From Panaeolus papilionaceus (lineage: Eukaryota > Basidiomycota > Agaricomycetes > Agaricales), in the NCBI GenBank assembly GCA_015501605.1, contig JADNRZ010000068.1, positions 1-15,537 on the forward strand: DNA of 15,537 nt, given 5' to 3'. The translations under genes and the position numbers were made by a program. The notes beneath the pieces were generated by a model. The model made no database searches. It worked only from the letters and a program-made list of their open reading frames with translations, and was not told where the DNA came from. This document shows, piece after piece, positions 8,172 through 15,537 of this stretch; position 1 is the first letter of the stretch, and every line of letters starts with the position of its first letter.

Positions 8172-11056
8172 ATGACTCGGACTCCATGGACTAACAGAAA
8201 GCAACGTACCTTCCTCAAGCGTAACCTCGTTGAGTGGAAAGCTACACCACCAAAGGAACGCACACCATTATTTGGCCGTATCCTCAAGGGGTGGCTGGAG
8301 AAATGGCCTGACAGCTTTGACCCACCCACCGAGGCACAAATACAGGTATACGTTGATGCTAAGACAAGCCGTCCTCTCGCTGAGGCGATGGCACGTGAGG
8401 TTGCGCTGACTCCGTTGTGTAATGTATGGGTGCTGTCGTACTTTTTGTCCATTTGTCTTACACATCACTACAGAGACTTCGTCAATGGTTAAACAACTAT
8501 ACCCACCGGTTGTCAGATTCAGACCTTGAAGAGTTGTCAGACGATTCAAAACCCGAGTCCAAACCACTCACGACGGCCAAGAAAAATGGACGCGGCAAAA
8601 AGAAATCCAAGATCCCTCCTGAACATGTGTTGACCCTGGGCGCTAAGCGACCTCTTCAGGCGTGGCAGGTATTCTGGGGAAAACACCAGGACACTCTTCA
8701 ACCTCTCATTGACGCAGATTGGGTCACACATCATAACGGAGATGACGTCAAGAAGACGAAGGAGAATGGGTGGATCTCTTTTCTCCACCAGTGGGCGTCG
8801 AAGAAATATGCAGAACTTGATGGTGATGCGAAATCTCGCATTGAAGCAGCGCGTAAAATCTCCAATGGGTTTGAGGTGATGCATGAAACCATCCAGCAGC
8901 GGAATGAACGGTTTGAGAGGTGAGACCTTTGTTGCAGACTTTCTGCTTTCTGTACTGACGAACACCCTACCCTAGCTGCATCACTCAGCTTCCAGTGGCC
9001 CTCGAAAATGCTTGTTCCTCGATTCATGGACAAACGGGGTGGTCGGGGATGATGATTTTTGGAGGTCCCCGTCCTAGTATGGGTGGAAAACGTCAAATTG
9101 TTGTGTAAGCGGTCATTTACTCACATTTACATCTGGTATCTTGATCTAATAAGTTTCGAACAGCTCATTTTGTGGCAAAACTATGAGTTTGGAGGAATGG
9201 ATGGGAAAGGACAAGTTTACGAAGGTCATTCATCAGGCGGTTTCGGATTACTTATTGGAGACATATGGAGGTACGTACTCTGGATATTCATTTTCAATGA
9301 CTCTTTAGTGACGAAGCAAAATTTAGACGGTGATGAGCTTGAAGAGTGGTCGCTTGACAGTATCAGTGATGATGAAAGCAACTCGAACAGTGAAGATGAT
9401 GATGACGATATGTCAGAAAAAAGCGCCGCAGGTCCTGTCTCTGGTGTTATGGAGAAATCCGTAATTTCGAAAGTTGTTGTTCCTGCAGAAGGCGACGGCA
9501 AGGAGGTTCAAGTTGTGCAGTCCGTCGTTGAAGACAAGTGCGTGCTGTACCTTATCTAGGAAACACTGTCTCACGATCTTTGATCACAGACCAACACAGC
9601 CTTTGCCTTCCCTTTCACCAGAACCTCAGACAGCCCTCGACATCATCAAGAATGTCCTCGCAGCCAGCTCTCAGGTGATTCCAACTACAACGGGCAGGGT
9701 GAATGTGGCTAATGCGGATGCGCGCGGCGAGTCCACTCAAGGTAAAATCCTCTCAATGTCACGGATGATGGACACGTTACTGATAATCGTATATCAGAGG
9801 CTGAGGCAGGCGACGGTCAACAATCCACATCTTCAACGGAGATTCCACAAGAACATAATGGAAAATTAGTGGGTGCTGCAGATGAAGCCAATAGCGACGT
9901 CGATGGTGAGCATGGTGACTGCGAGTCCCCTTCTATCATTAACTTGCTTCATAGTCAACCGTTCATTGGAAAACCCATCTGTATGCTCTGAGGATGGACT
10001 GGTCGCCTCAACCAACATCAAGGATCACACTCAGTTACCTCAAGATCTTCGCTCAGAGGAGGCGAAGAACGAGGGACAGGGAGCTCAGCCTGGTGATGAT
10101 GACATGGATCTCAACGGTAAGCTCAACATTTTTCACGTACGTTTCCGTGCACTCACTTGTCACCAGACACAATTCCTACTCAAACAGGCTCCGTCTCTGG
10201 TGATCAAGACGAACCAAAGTCAGTTGACGATCTCCAGGATCGCACACCACCACCACCATCACCCGAACGTGCCACGTCATCCACTAGCAGTGCAGGAGGA
10301 CCACCGCCATCACCCATATCTGCCACGTCATCCCCTAGCAGTGCGGCTGGTGCAACTCCAACCAATGGTGAACCCGACTCATATGTGATCACAACCACAC
10401 CTCCTATTGGCACCCAGGCTGCTTGGGATGTCGTCATAAACGCATCCAAAGATCCACGATGGCGATCTTTTGTTAACACGTACGTTCAGTTTGAGAGCAG
10501 CAGGCCTATTACAGGTGTAAGTTCATATTTCTTGATTTTTTGAAGCCAACAACGCTAACTGTCTATTCAGCAACTATCCGTTGGATTGTCGATGCGTCCC
10601 CAATGCGTTACAGATTGGATCAGGTCAAAGAAGAAGAACACAATCCCTGACATCAGCTTCGACTCAGCCGTGACTCAAGTGCTGAAGTGGTGGCAAGCAA
10701 TGTGTCCTTGTCCAGACGATGCCTCCGCATTTGCCTCATTTTGCAAAGGAGGCACGTCTGGTATCTACACGCTCGTCGTCCCCTTAGCATGGTGCCTTTC
10801 GACTTGCGACAAGACTGCCAATGAAGCCAATCAAGAACAGCTGTGGCAAACGATCGGAGTTATCGGGCAGATTCTGGGTTCAACATCCCAGTCTGGCAGT
10901 GCAGCGGAAACAAAGAAAACTCAACGTGCCCCCAAACGCTCTGTCACAACAGTTGAGGGTGGGTCTGAACAGGGTTCCAGGAAGCGGTATGTTATCTTGT
11001 TTTTCCATCATCTCGATAATGAGGTCTAATCATTTTACAGGTTGAGGAAACGGTAA
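8172..11056 (+). CDS. Large transposon-borne protein of unknown function (11 exons, about 782 aa)
   Basis: The exons I read are 8172-8423, 8474-8919, 8976-9104, 9164-9270, 9327-9537, 9590-9741, 9798-9905, 9955-10116, 10167-10516, 10571-10986 and 11041-11056; introns are 49 to 59 nt and every phase agrees. The N-terminus is basic (MTRTPWTNRKQRTFLKRN). Residues about 85-232 are helical, charged and Trp-rich (RPLQAWQVFWGKH, FLHQWASKKY), faintly HMG-like. A globular signature lies at about 250-285 (HGQTGWSGMMIFGGPRP, VVSFCGKT). An acidic run (about 312-345), a Ser/Pro/Thr linker and a Trp-containing C-terminal domain (DPRWRSFV, VLKWWQAMCPCPDD) follow. The last 16-nt exon completes a basic end, GSRKRLRKR, a likely nuclear signal. 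From memory, similar uncharacterised proteins are abundant in Agaricomycetes. No catalytic motif is recognised. The ATG at 8172 is the first in the frame. Confidence 0.85.
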
Positions 11057-11204
11057 ACTTTGTGTCTGTTCCTGGACTCATGCCCTTACACCCATCCCCT
11101 CACCCCCCAATATTGTCTGAGTTATCCTCTTGTCAATTTCATGCCCCTCCTCCCCGTTTCGTGCTCAAATATAATTCATAACTTCACAACGACTTCATTT
11201 TATT
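11057..11204 (+). other. 3' flank of the 782-aa gene
   Basis: C- and T-rich sequence between the stop codon and the right subterminal array. It presumably contains the 3' untranslated region and polyadenylation site. No AATAAA was seen. The open frame 11060-11311 shows no domain and overlaps the array. Confidence 0.4.
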
Positions 11205-11815
11205 TTTGTCCTGTTGCTCTAAATCATTTTGCGCGCCCTCCTTGTTTTGATTTCGCGCCCTCCTTGTTTTGGTTTCACGCCCTCTTTGTTTATGATTTCG
11301 CACCCTCGTAACCTCCTTGTTTAATGATTTCGTGTCCTCTTCGTTTAATGATTTTGCATCCCCTTTATTTTGATTTTGCTGTCGTCTTCGTCCAATAATT
11401 TCGTGCCTCTCCTTGTTTTGATTTCGCGCTCTCGTACTTTATGATTTCGTGCCTCATACTCTAATATTTCGTGCCTCATCCCATTTTGATTTCGCACTCT
11501 TATACTCTATGATTTTGTGCCTCTTCCTGTTTTGATTTCGCGCTCTTATACTCTGTGATTTCGTGCCTCTTCTTGTTTTGATTTCGTGCTCTCATACTCT
11601 ATGATTTAGTACCCTTCTTCCCTATATATATTATTGTTTTGATTTCGCAATAAATATGATTTGGCGCCATGTAACATAATGATCTGAACAACATGTCTGA
11701 CTTAATGAATGATTTGGTGCTGTATATATTTTAAATGATTTGATTTGATTTGATTTGATTCAATGACATATGTGTTTATGATGAGACTCGGATGATTTGA
11801 TTATGATTTAAATGC
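11205..11815 (-). repeat. Right subterminal array of the AAATCATT motif, inverted relative to the left
   Basis: TGATTTCG and related strings (TGATTTTG, TGATTTGG, AATGATTT) recur about every 20 to 25 bp. Their reverse complement, CGAAATCA, is the left-array motif, so the two arrays point inward toward each other. The clearest composite unit is about 45 to 50 bp with two motifs separated by CTTGTTT or CTCATACTCTA-type spacers (roughly 11400-11600). The spacers differ from those on the left, so each array expanded on its own while the core motif was kept. Five perfect TGATT copies in tandem occur at 11736-11760. Confidence 0.82.
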
Positions 11816-11824
11816 ATGGCAAGC

Positions 11825-11882
11825 TGCATTGATGTGCCGTGGCATTGCCATGCCAAATGATTGGGCTTAACAATAACCACTC
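11825..11882 (-). repeat. Right terminal inverted repeat of the KDZ element
   Basis: This is the inverted partner of 1226-1285. Its outer end read inward is GAGTGGTTATTG, and the AATCATTT, TGGCAAT and ATCAATGCA blocks are kept. It abuts the right GTTAACG duplication directly. Confidence 0.85.
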
Positions 11883-11889
11883 GTTAACG
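11883..11889. repeat. Right copy of target-site duplication (GTTAACG)
   Basis: Exact match to 1219-1225. In LINE ORF2 it lies in the codons for Phe-Val-Asn within QCLNFVN; the chain continues as IYSDKD from 1218 on the far side of the transposon. Confidence 0.85.
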
Positions 11890-12278
11890 AAGTTGAGGCA
11901 CTGCCCTGCAGAGTACAGAGAGAGGAGCATAATGTCGCGATGATCAACAAGGTCACGGCGGAGAGAGGGGCGATATTTGCGAAGCCGAGTGGAGACATAA
12001 GCCAACACCCGGGGCGCTTGATCTCCCTGGGGAGGAGGGCGCACCACTAGATCCCAGGATGGATGCAGAGGTGGGCCGACGACTTTCTCTCCCTCACGCG
12101 ACGAGGCCAAAGGAGCGATACGAATTTCTTTCCATGGAGGTTCTTGAATAAATAGAACATCGAATTCTTCAATCAACTGTTCAAGCATAATTGCAACCCA
12201 CTCGTAGTTGCGGTTAACGTTGTGGGACATAATTCTAACGACACTCTCCGCTTTGCAATGATTGTTCGTCCCCTTCAT
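11883..12278 (-). pseudogene. LINE A ORF2, upstream part: endonuclease N-terminus
   Basis: The 132 codons from the ATG at 12278 encode the first half of an endonuclease-phosphatase-fold nuclease. RIMSHNVNRN carries the N-terminal catalytic Asn, and DVLFIQEPPW carries the metal-binding Glu. RDIMLLSLYSAGQCLNFVN follows and is cut by the KDZ insertion. Past the junction the frame would run only into transposon sequence, for about 25 codons (EWLLLSPIIWHG onward), before a stop at 11808. The start overlaps the ORF1 stop by four bases (ATGA). The rest of the gene is at 1-1218 on the same strand and frame. The broken product would lack the SDH motif and the whole reverse transcriptase. Confidence 0.9.
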
Positions 12279-14257
12279 TGCGCAGTTGGTGGTGTGTTAG
12301 AGGGAGCGGGGCGCTGCGCCTTAGCAGGGCGGGCCTCAGCATAACGGGCCGCGATCCAGTCACTGTTGAAACGGTGCTTCCAGAAGGGGCATTGGCGGGA
12401 GTTTGCAGCATGATTGCCGCGGCAGTTGAGACAACGAGAGACGTGCGTGCACGCCTCGTGAGCAGGAGTGGGATCGATGGGTGGATCCGCTTTGGGGAAG
12501 CCATTCTTACAGGGCTTGCACATCTCGCGATGAACAGCCTCGTCATGAGGGCCGTGGCAGATGGGGCAGACATAGGTGAGGTTCCTGCAGCGATCTGTAG
12601 AGTGGCCAAACCGATAGCATCGACGGCATAACGGAGTACCAGTGCGAGGGAGCGACGTGCGAATGGAGCAGTGTCGACCAAGGATCATCATGCTTTGGTT
12701 AGCAAGAGAACGAGCGCGCGCGCCGGACTGGGAGTCGGCAATCGAGAAGTAGACCGTAGCAGTTGAGCTGTTAGGTGTGGTACGATTGATACGATAGCGG
12801 GAGACCATCGTAACATTGGTGAACAAGGCGCAGCTGCGAACAGCTGTATCGATGTCTGTGGCAGTTGTGGCGACTTTTGCGTTGAAATCGCTGTAGAACG
12901 GAACGTCGAGTATCCTGAGATACGACGTCGAGGTGGGGAGCCCAATCTCTGGTCTGGGGTGGGCGGTGCCATGAAGGAGGTCTCTGAACGTCATAGCGAC
13001 GCTGGACAGCTCGTTATCGCCTGGAACGCCAGCTGTGTGAAGCGCGTATCCAGAAGTGACTCGTTCCACTGAAAGAATTGATGTTGCTGCAAAGCGATTT
13101 TCGCGCAGGTGCTGGTTGCTCAGCCTGTACATCTCTTGCATGTCCAGCGCTGGCACTGTAACGCCTGCAGGCCAAGTAGCGATGATCTGACGTCTCGACT
13201 TGCCTGCTGTGGTGAACTCTGGCGCTTTGCGTCGCCGCTTGCGCCTCCCATCGACCTGAGCAGCAACCTGAGCTACTCGTTGAGGATTCAACGCTGGCAG
13301 CGCCCTTGCAAGTGCAATGACGGTGCCACCTTGATTATTGTTGCCACCCTTCGCAGGAGCAGCTGCTGCCTTCGCAACGCTGGCATATGTGTTGCCTCGT
13401 TTCGCCGCAGCGGGGGGAGTCGGTCCTGCGCGCCCACTGCGAACAGGGGGCGGTGGAACGGGACGACGAATCATTTCGGCCCAGGGGCGGCCAGAATTGA
13501 TCGGCGCTTTTCCTTTCTTTTTAGGCAAGCGCGCCGTCGGGGGCGGTCCCTCCTGCGTCGGTGGGGCGGAGGTATCGGTCATGTGAGTGTCACCTGATGC
13601 ATCAACAGGGAATGGCACTGGCTGTGTTGGAAAGCGAAGTGTGGCAGCTGAGGACTCACTGCTGGCATCCTCTTCATTGTTCGCCTCGTTGGGCTTCTCC
13701 TGCTCCGCTCCAATGATATTAGCAACACACTGATTGAAATCAGGATGTACTGTGTCTGAATCCGTTATGGGCACAACTGCAGCCCAGGGAGAGTTAGCCA
13801 TCGCTTGCAAGAGCTGCAGAACCGATGTAGCCATGTAAGAGGCATCATTGTCCGATGCAGTGGTGGAATGACCTCTAATCCAGTTAGAGATCTCGTTGAT
13901 CGCGCTAACAGCAGCTGCCAGGTCTCCCCTCACACCATTGCTGGCATGAGACAACTGCAGGAGAGTTGCCTGATGGTGGATCGCGCTGTTGGACGTTGTA
14001 GAAGCTGGTGCAGATGCTGTGGACATGGGACCGCTAGAATCGGACGCTGCGCTCGCAGGATTGCTCCTGGACGCTGCTGGTTGCTTGGGACCCCTCACTG
14101 CAGCCCTCTCTGACTGTGTGGTGGGGTATGGGGACGCAGAACGAGGTGAGCGATCCGCTGGAGAGTTTGGGAGCCTGCCAGACGAGCTGGATAATGCTGG
14201 GACTCTGACATCGGATCTAGTGCGATCCGTGCCAATCCCTTTGGAGGGTTGGGACAT
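12275..14257 (-). CDS. LINE A ORF1: Gag-like nucleic-acid-binding protein with zinc knuckles (about 660 aa)
   Basis: ORF1 proteins of non-LTR retrotransposons coat the element RNA and form the transposition particle with ORF2. The N-terminal third is low-complexity Ser/Pro/Ala. A strongly basic patch, GRRKRRRK, near residue 340 is a likely nuclear or RNA-binding signal. A globular segment (about 370-540, including YLRILDVPFYSD) sits where many LINE ORF1 proteins have an RRM-like fold. The zinc-binding region begins at about 544 with a canonical CCHC knuckle, CRRCYRFGHSTDRC. Further Cys/His groups follow (CPICHGPH and CLNCRGNHAANSRQC). The frame is open upstream to an ATG at 14437, but that lies outside the LINE in a neighbouring fragment. 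I therefore prefer the ATG at 14257 (MSQPSKGIGT), which leaves a 131-nt 5' leader. No frameshift or stop was seen. Confidence 0.87.
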   Translation of the reverse strand: MSQPSKGIGTDRTRSDVRVPALSSSSGRLPNSPADRSPRSASPYPTTQSERAAVRGPKQPAASRSNPASAASDSSGPMSTASAPASTTSNSAIHHQATLLQLSHASNGVRGDLAAAVSAINEISNWIRGHSTTASDNDASYMATSVLQLLQAMANSPWAAVVPITDSDTVHPDFNQCVANIIGAEQEKPNEANNEEDASSESSAATLRFPTQPVPFPVDASGDTHMTDTSAPPTQEGPPPTARLPKKKGKAPINSGRPWAEMIRRPVPPPPVRSGRAGPTPPAAAKRGNTYASVAKAAAAPAKGGNNNQGGTVIALARALPALNPQRVAQVAAQVDGRRKRRRKAPEFTTAGKSRRQIIATWPAGVTVPALDMQEMYRLSNQHLRENRFAATSILSVERVTSGYALHTAGVPGDNELSSVAMTFRDLLHGTAHPRPEIGLPTSTSYLRILDVPFYSDFNAKVATTATDIDTAVRSCALFTNVTMVSRYRINRTTPNSSTATVYFSIADSQSGARARSLANQSMMILGRHCSIRTSLPRTGTPLCRRCYRFGHSTDRCRNLTYVCPICHGPHDEAVHREMCKPCKNGFPKADPPIDPTPAHEACTHVSRCLNCRGNHAANSRQCPFWKHRFNSDWIAARYAEARPAKAQRPAPSNTPPTAQ

Positions 14258-14309
14258 GAGTGTGTGCTGTATGCGATTCCGTTTACGATATTGAGATCGG
14301 ACCTCTCGT

Positions 14310-14388
14310 TGAGCTGTGGTGGACGTTTGATGCGACGGGCGGGATTTTCCCACGACTCGAGATGGTGGTTCCGGACTAAGAAGGAGTT
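14310..14388 (-). repeat. 5' end of LINE A; arm of a 79-bp perfect inverted repeat
   Basis: Read on the minus strand this begins AACTCCTTCTTAGTCCGG and is identical, base for base, to plus-strand 15459-15537. Identity stops at 14388 and is still perfect where the other arm meets the window end, so the repeat probably continues. The shared sharp boundary is taken as the LINE 5' terminus. Confidence 0.85.
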
Positions 14389-14390
14389 TT

Positions 14391-15458
14391 AACAAGTCTG
14401 AGCTCTTCCACTTCTCTCGTGCACGTGACAAGTACAACCCACCGCTGGATCTAGGCTTCGCTCCCTACACTGGCAACACTCCCCTCACTCCCAAGCTGTA
14501 CTGGCGGTACCTTGGCTTCTATTTTGACCGCACGCTCTCGTTCAAGGAGCATGTGCGCTATTACTCCACCAAAGCGCTTACAACCGTCAAGGCCATGTGC
14601 ATGCTTGGTTCCTCTACTCGTGGCTTGAATGCACGCCAGCGACGTCTCCTTTACAGGTCCTGTGTGCTCCCCATTGCGACATACGGTCACCGCCTCTGGT
14701 TCTACGATGGCGCTCACAACAAGACGCTCCTTGCTGAACTCGTCAAAATGCAGCGAAAAGCTGCGCTCTGGATCACTGGTGCGTTTAGTACCGCTCCCAC
14801 TGGCGCTGTTGAAGCACTTGCTGCCCTCATCCCCATTCCGCTCTATCTCAAACGCCTCACCGATCGTTCCACGCTTCGTGTGAGCATGCTTGCAGACACC
14901 CACCCGCTTCGCTCTCTCATGAGCAAGCAGCACGCTGGCAAGGCGCACCCTCACCCTCGAGCCATCTCGAAGATGACTGGTGCCCAGAAGGCCAAAGTCC
15001 GGAGTGCAGTCATGGAGATTGACAAGAACCTCCTCCACCTTGAAGAACCAATGCAGGGATTCCCTCCAGAGGCTCGTCCAGGCCACCGCTTGCTTGATCG
15101 TTTTCACGATCGCATCATCACCAGGAGCACCATACCAGGCACGAGCGTTGAAACGCGCCGCGACGAGTTGGACACCATCCTTGGCTGGGGAGATACCAGC
15201 CCCCACACTGTGTCAGCTATTGTGGACGCCTCTGTGCCTCCATCATGGCGTCATCAGTCCACTGTTTCGGCGGTGTATTATCGCAATGGGCGGGAGTTCC
15301 ACAGCTCCAAGAACGTTGCAGGCAAGTCTCTAGCTCAGGATGCGGAGCTCTTTGCCATTCGGTGCGCTATTTCCTTTGCCTCGCGCCAGGAGGGGTGCAC
15401 ACACATTGCGGTATTCACTGATAGCTTGGGTATGGCCATGCGATCTGTGGATCCATCC
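14391..15458 (+). pseudogene. LINE B fragment: reverse transcriptase C-terminus and truncated RNase H
   Basis: One open frame of about 356 codons runs on the plus strand without its own start. It opens with NKSELFHFSRARDKYNPPLD and continues through WRYLGFYFDRTLSFKEHV, SCVLPIATYGHRLWF and MQRKAALWITGAF, the post-catalytic thumb and connection region of LINE reverse transcriptases. An RNase H domain starts near 15208 with IVDASVPPSW (first catalytic Asp), AQDAELFAI (Glu) and VFTDSLGMAM (second Asp). It is cut at about 15458 (VDPS), so the last catalytic residue is missing. The polymerase active-site YADD region is also missing upstream, lost at the junction with LINE A. The frame runs on into the next LINE by chance. 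It is a fragment of an older copy of a related LINE. Confidence 0.88.
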
Positions 15459-15537
15459 AACTCCTTCTTAGTCCGGAACCACCATCTCGAGTCGTGGGAA
15501 AATCCCGCCCGTCGCATCAAACGTCCACCACAGCTCA
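15459..15537 (+). mobile_element. 5' end of a further LINE copy (LINE C), running off the window
   Basis: These 79 bp are identical to the inverted 5' end of LINE A (14388-14310) and begin abruptly after the truncated RNase H of LINE B. The simplest reading is a second full-length copy of the same LINE family inserted in the opposite direction, with its ORF1 beyond the window. A local inverted duplication or an assembly artefact would look the same in this window. Confidence 0.65.

Larger units (their letters stand above)
1226..11882. mobile_element. Complete KDZ-superfamily DNA transposon, 10,657 bp, three genes
   Basis: The element is bounded by a perfect 7-bp duplication (GTTAACG) and by terminal inverted repeats of about 60 bp. 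It carries a spliceable, unbroken KDZ transposase gene, two further genes and subterminal motif arrays at both ends. It interrupts the endonuclease domain of a LINE ORF2 and removing it with one duplication copy rejoins that frame exactly, which fixes both ends. KDZ transposons are RNase H-fold transposases known to have expanded in mushroom-forming fungi. Intact genes and an undecayed duplication suggest a recent, possibly still autonomous, insertion (inference). The left end reads CACTA, but the transposase family and duplication length argue against a CACTA-superfamily element. Confidence 0.92.
1..14388 (-). mobile_element. LINE A: Tad1-like non-LTR retrotransposon, split by a DNA transposon
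   Basis: A non-LTR retrotransposon lies on the minus strand. It has a 5' end near 14388, a Gag-like ORF1, and an ORF2 with an endonuclease-phosphatase-fold nuclease followed by a reverse transcriptase. The element proper occupies 11883-14388 and 1-1225; the 10,657 bp between them is a later KDZ insertion. The 3' half, with the rest of the reverse transcriptase, any RNase H and the tail, lies beyond position 1. The 5' end is placed where the sequence becomes identical to the inverted copy starting at 15459. ORF1 is open throughout and the two pieces of ORF2 keep one frame, so this copy looks young apart from the insertion. Assignment to the Tad1 clade rests on the fungal setting and domain order, not on a tree. 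Confidence 0.85.

Noticed and set aside
9271..9308. A 38-nt version of the fourth intron of the 782-aa gene
   Set aside because: It keeps frame but is shorter than every other intron in the element. The acceptor at 9326 gives a 56-nt intron, also in frame, which fits the others better.
8172..11056. TET/JBP dioxygenase, reported as cargo of fungal KDZ elements
   Set aside because: I looked for the HxD...H iron-binding pattern and dioxygenase core in the spliced product and saw none. Neither accessory gene looks like a dioxygenase.
13109..13597. Plus-strand open frames over LINE ORF1 (13109-13597, 13805-14113 and others)
   Set aside because: They are antisense to the GC-rich ORF1, which has zinc knuckles. 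Low stop frequency in GC-rich DNA explains them.
14451..15206. A 251-codon open frame on the minus strand
   Set aside because: It is the antisense shadow of the LINE B reverse transcriptase frame and carries no domain.
14310..15537. Twin-priming 5' inversion of a single LINE
   Set aside because: Twin priming inverts the 5' part of one truncated copy. Here a 3'-region fragment lies between two separate 5' ends, which needs at least two insertions or a rearrangement.

Overview
The window looks like a repeat-dense stretch of a basidiomycete (Agaricomycete-type) fungal genome. The evidence is many short GT-AG introns (46 to 78 nt), a KDZ (Kyakuja-Dileera-Zisupton) transposase with its cysteine clusters, and Tad1-like LINE elements. 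I see no ordinary host gene. Everything recognisable belongs to transposons nested in one another, and no species can be named from the sequence alone.

Layout. A LINE copy on the minus strand (LINE A) has its 5' end near 14388, an intact ORF1 (14257 to 12275) and ORF2 starting at 12278. ORF2 is cut in its endonuclease domain at 11883. It resumes in the same frame at 1218 and runs off the window at position 1, inside the reverse transcriptase domain. The interrupting sequence, 1226 to 11882 (10,657 bp), is a complete DNA transposon. It is flanked by a perfect 7-bp target duplication, GTTAACG, has about 60-bp imperfect terminal inverted repeats, and carries long subterminal arrays of an AAATCATT motif in opposite orientation at its two ends.

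The transposon holds three genes, all of which splice into unbroken frames by my reading. They are a 10-exon KDZ transposase of about 1114 aa (minus, 6910 to 3004); a 3-exon coiled-coil protein of about 235 aa with an RNase H1 N-terminal (viroplasmin-like) domain (minus, 7901 to 7088); and an 11-exon protein of about 782 aa of unknown function (plus, 8172 to 11056). The last two diverge from a shared 270-bp pyrimidine-rich promoter region. The likely division of labour is that the transposase acts on the subterminal motif arrays while the two other proteins are accessory factors. This is inference.

The right end (14389 to 15537) is a fragment of another LINE copy (LINE B, plus strand: reverse transcriptase thumb plus RNase H). 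It is trapped between two outward-facing LINE 5' ends that share a 79-bp perfect inverted repeat. The implied order of events is LINE B first, then LINE A (and the LINE beginning at 15459), then the KDZ element, which was recent enough that its duplication is still perfect and its genes intact.
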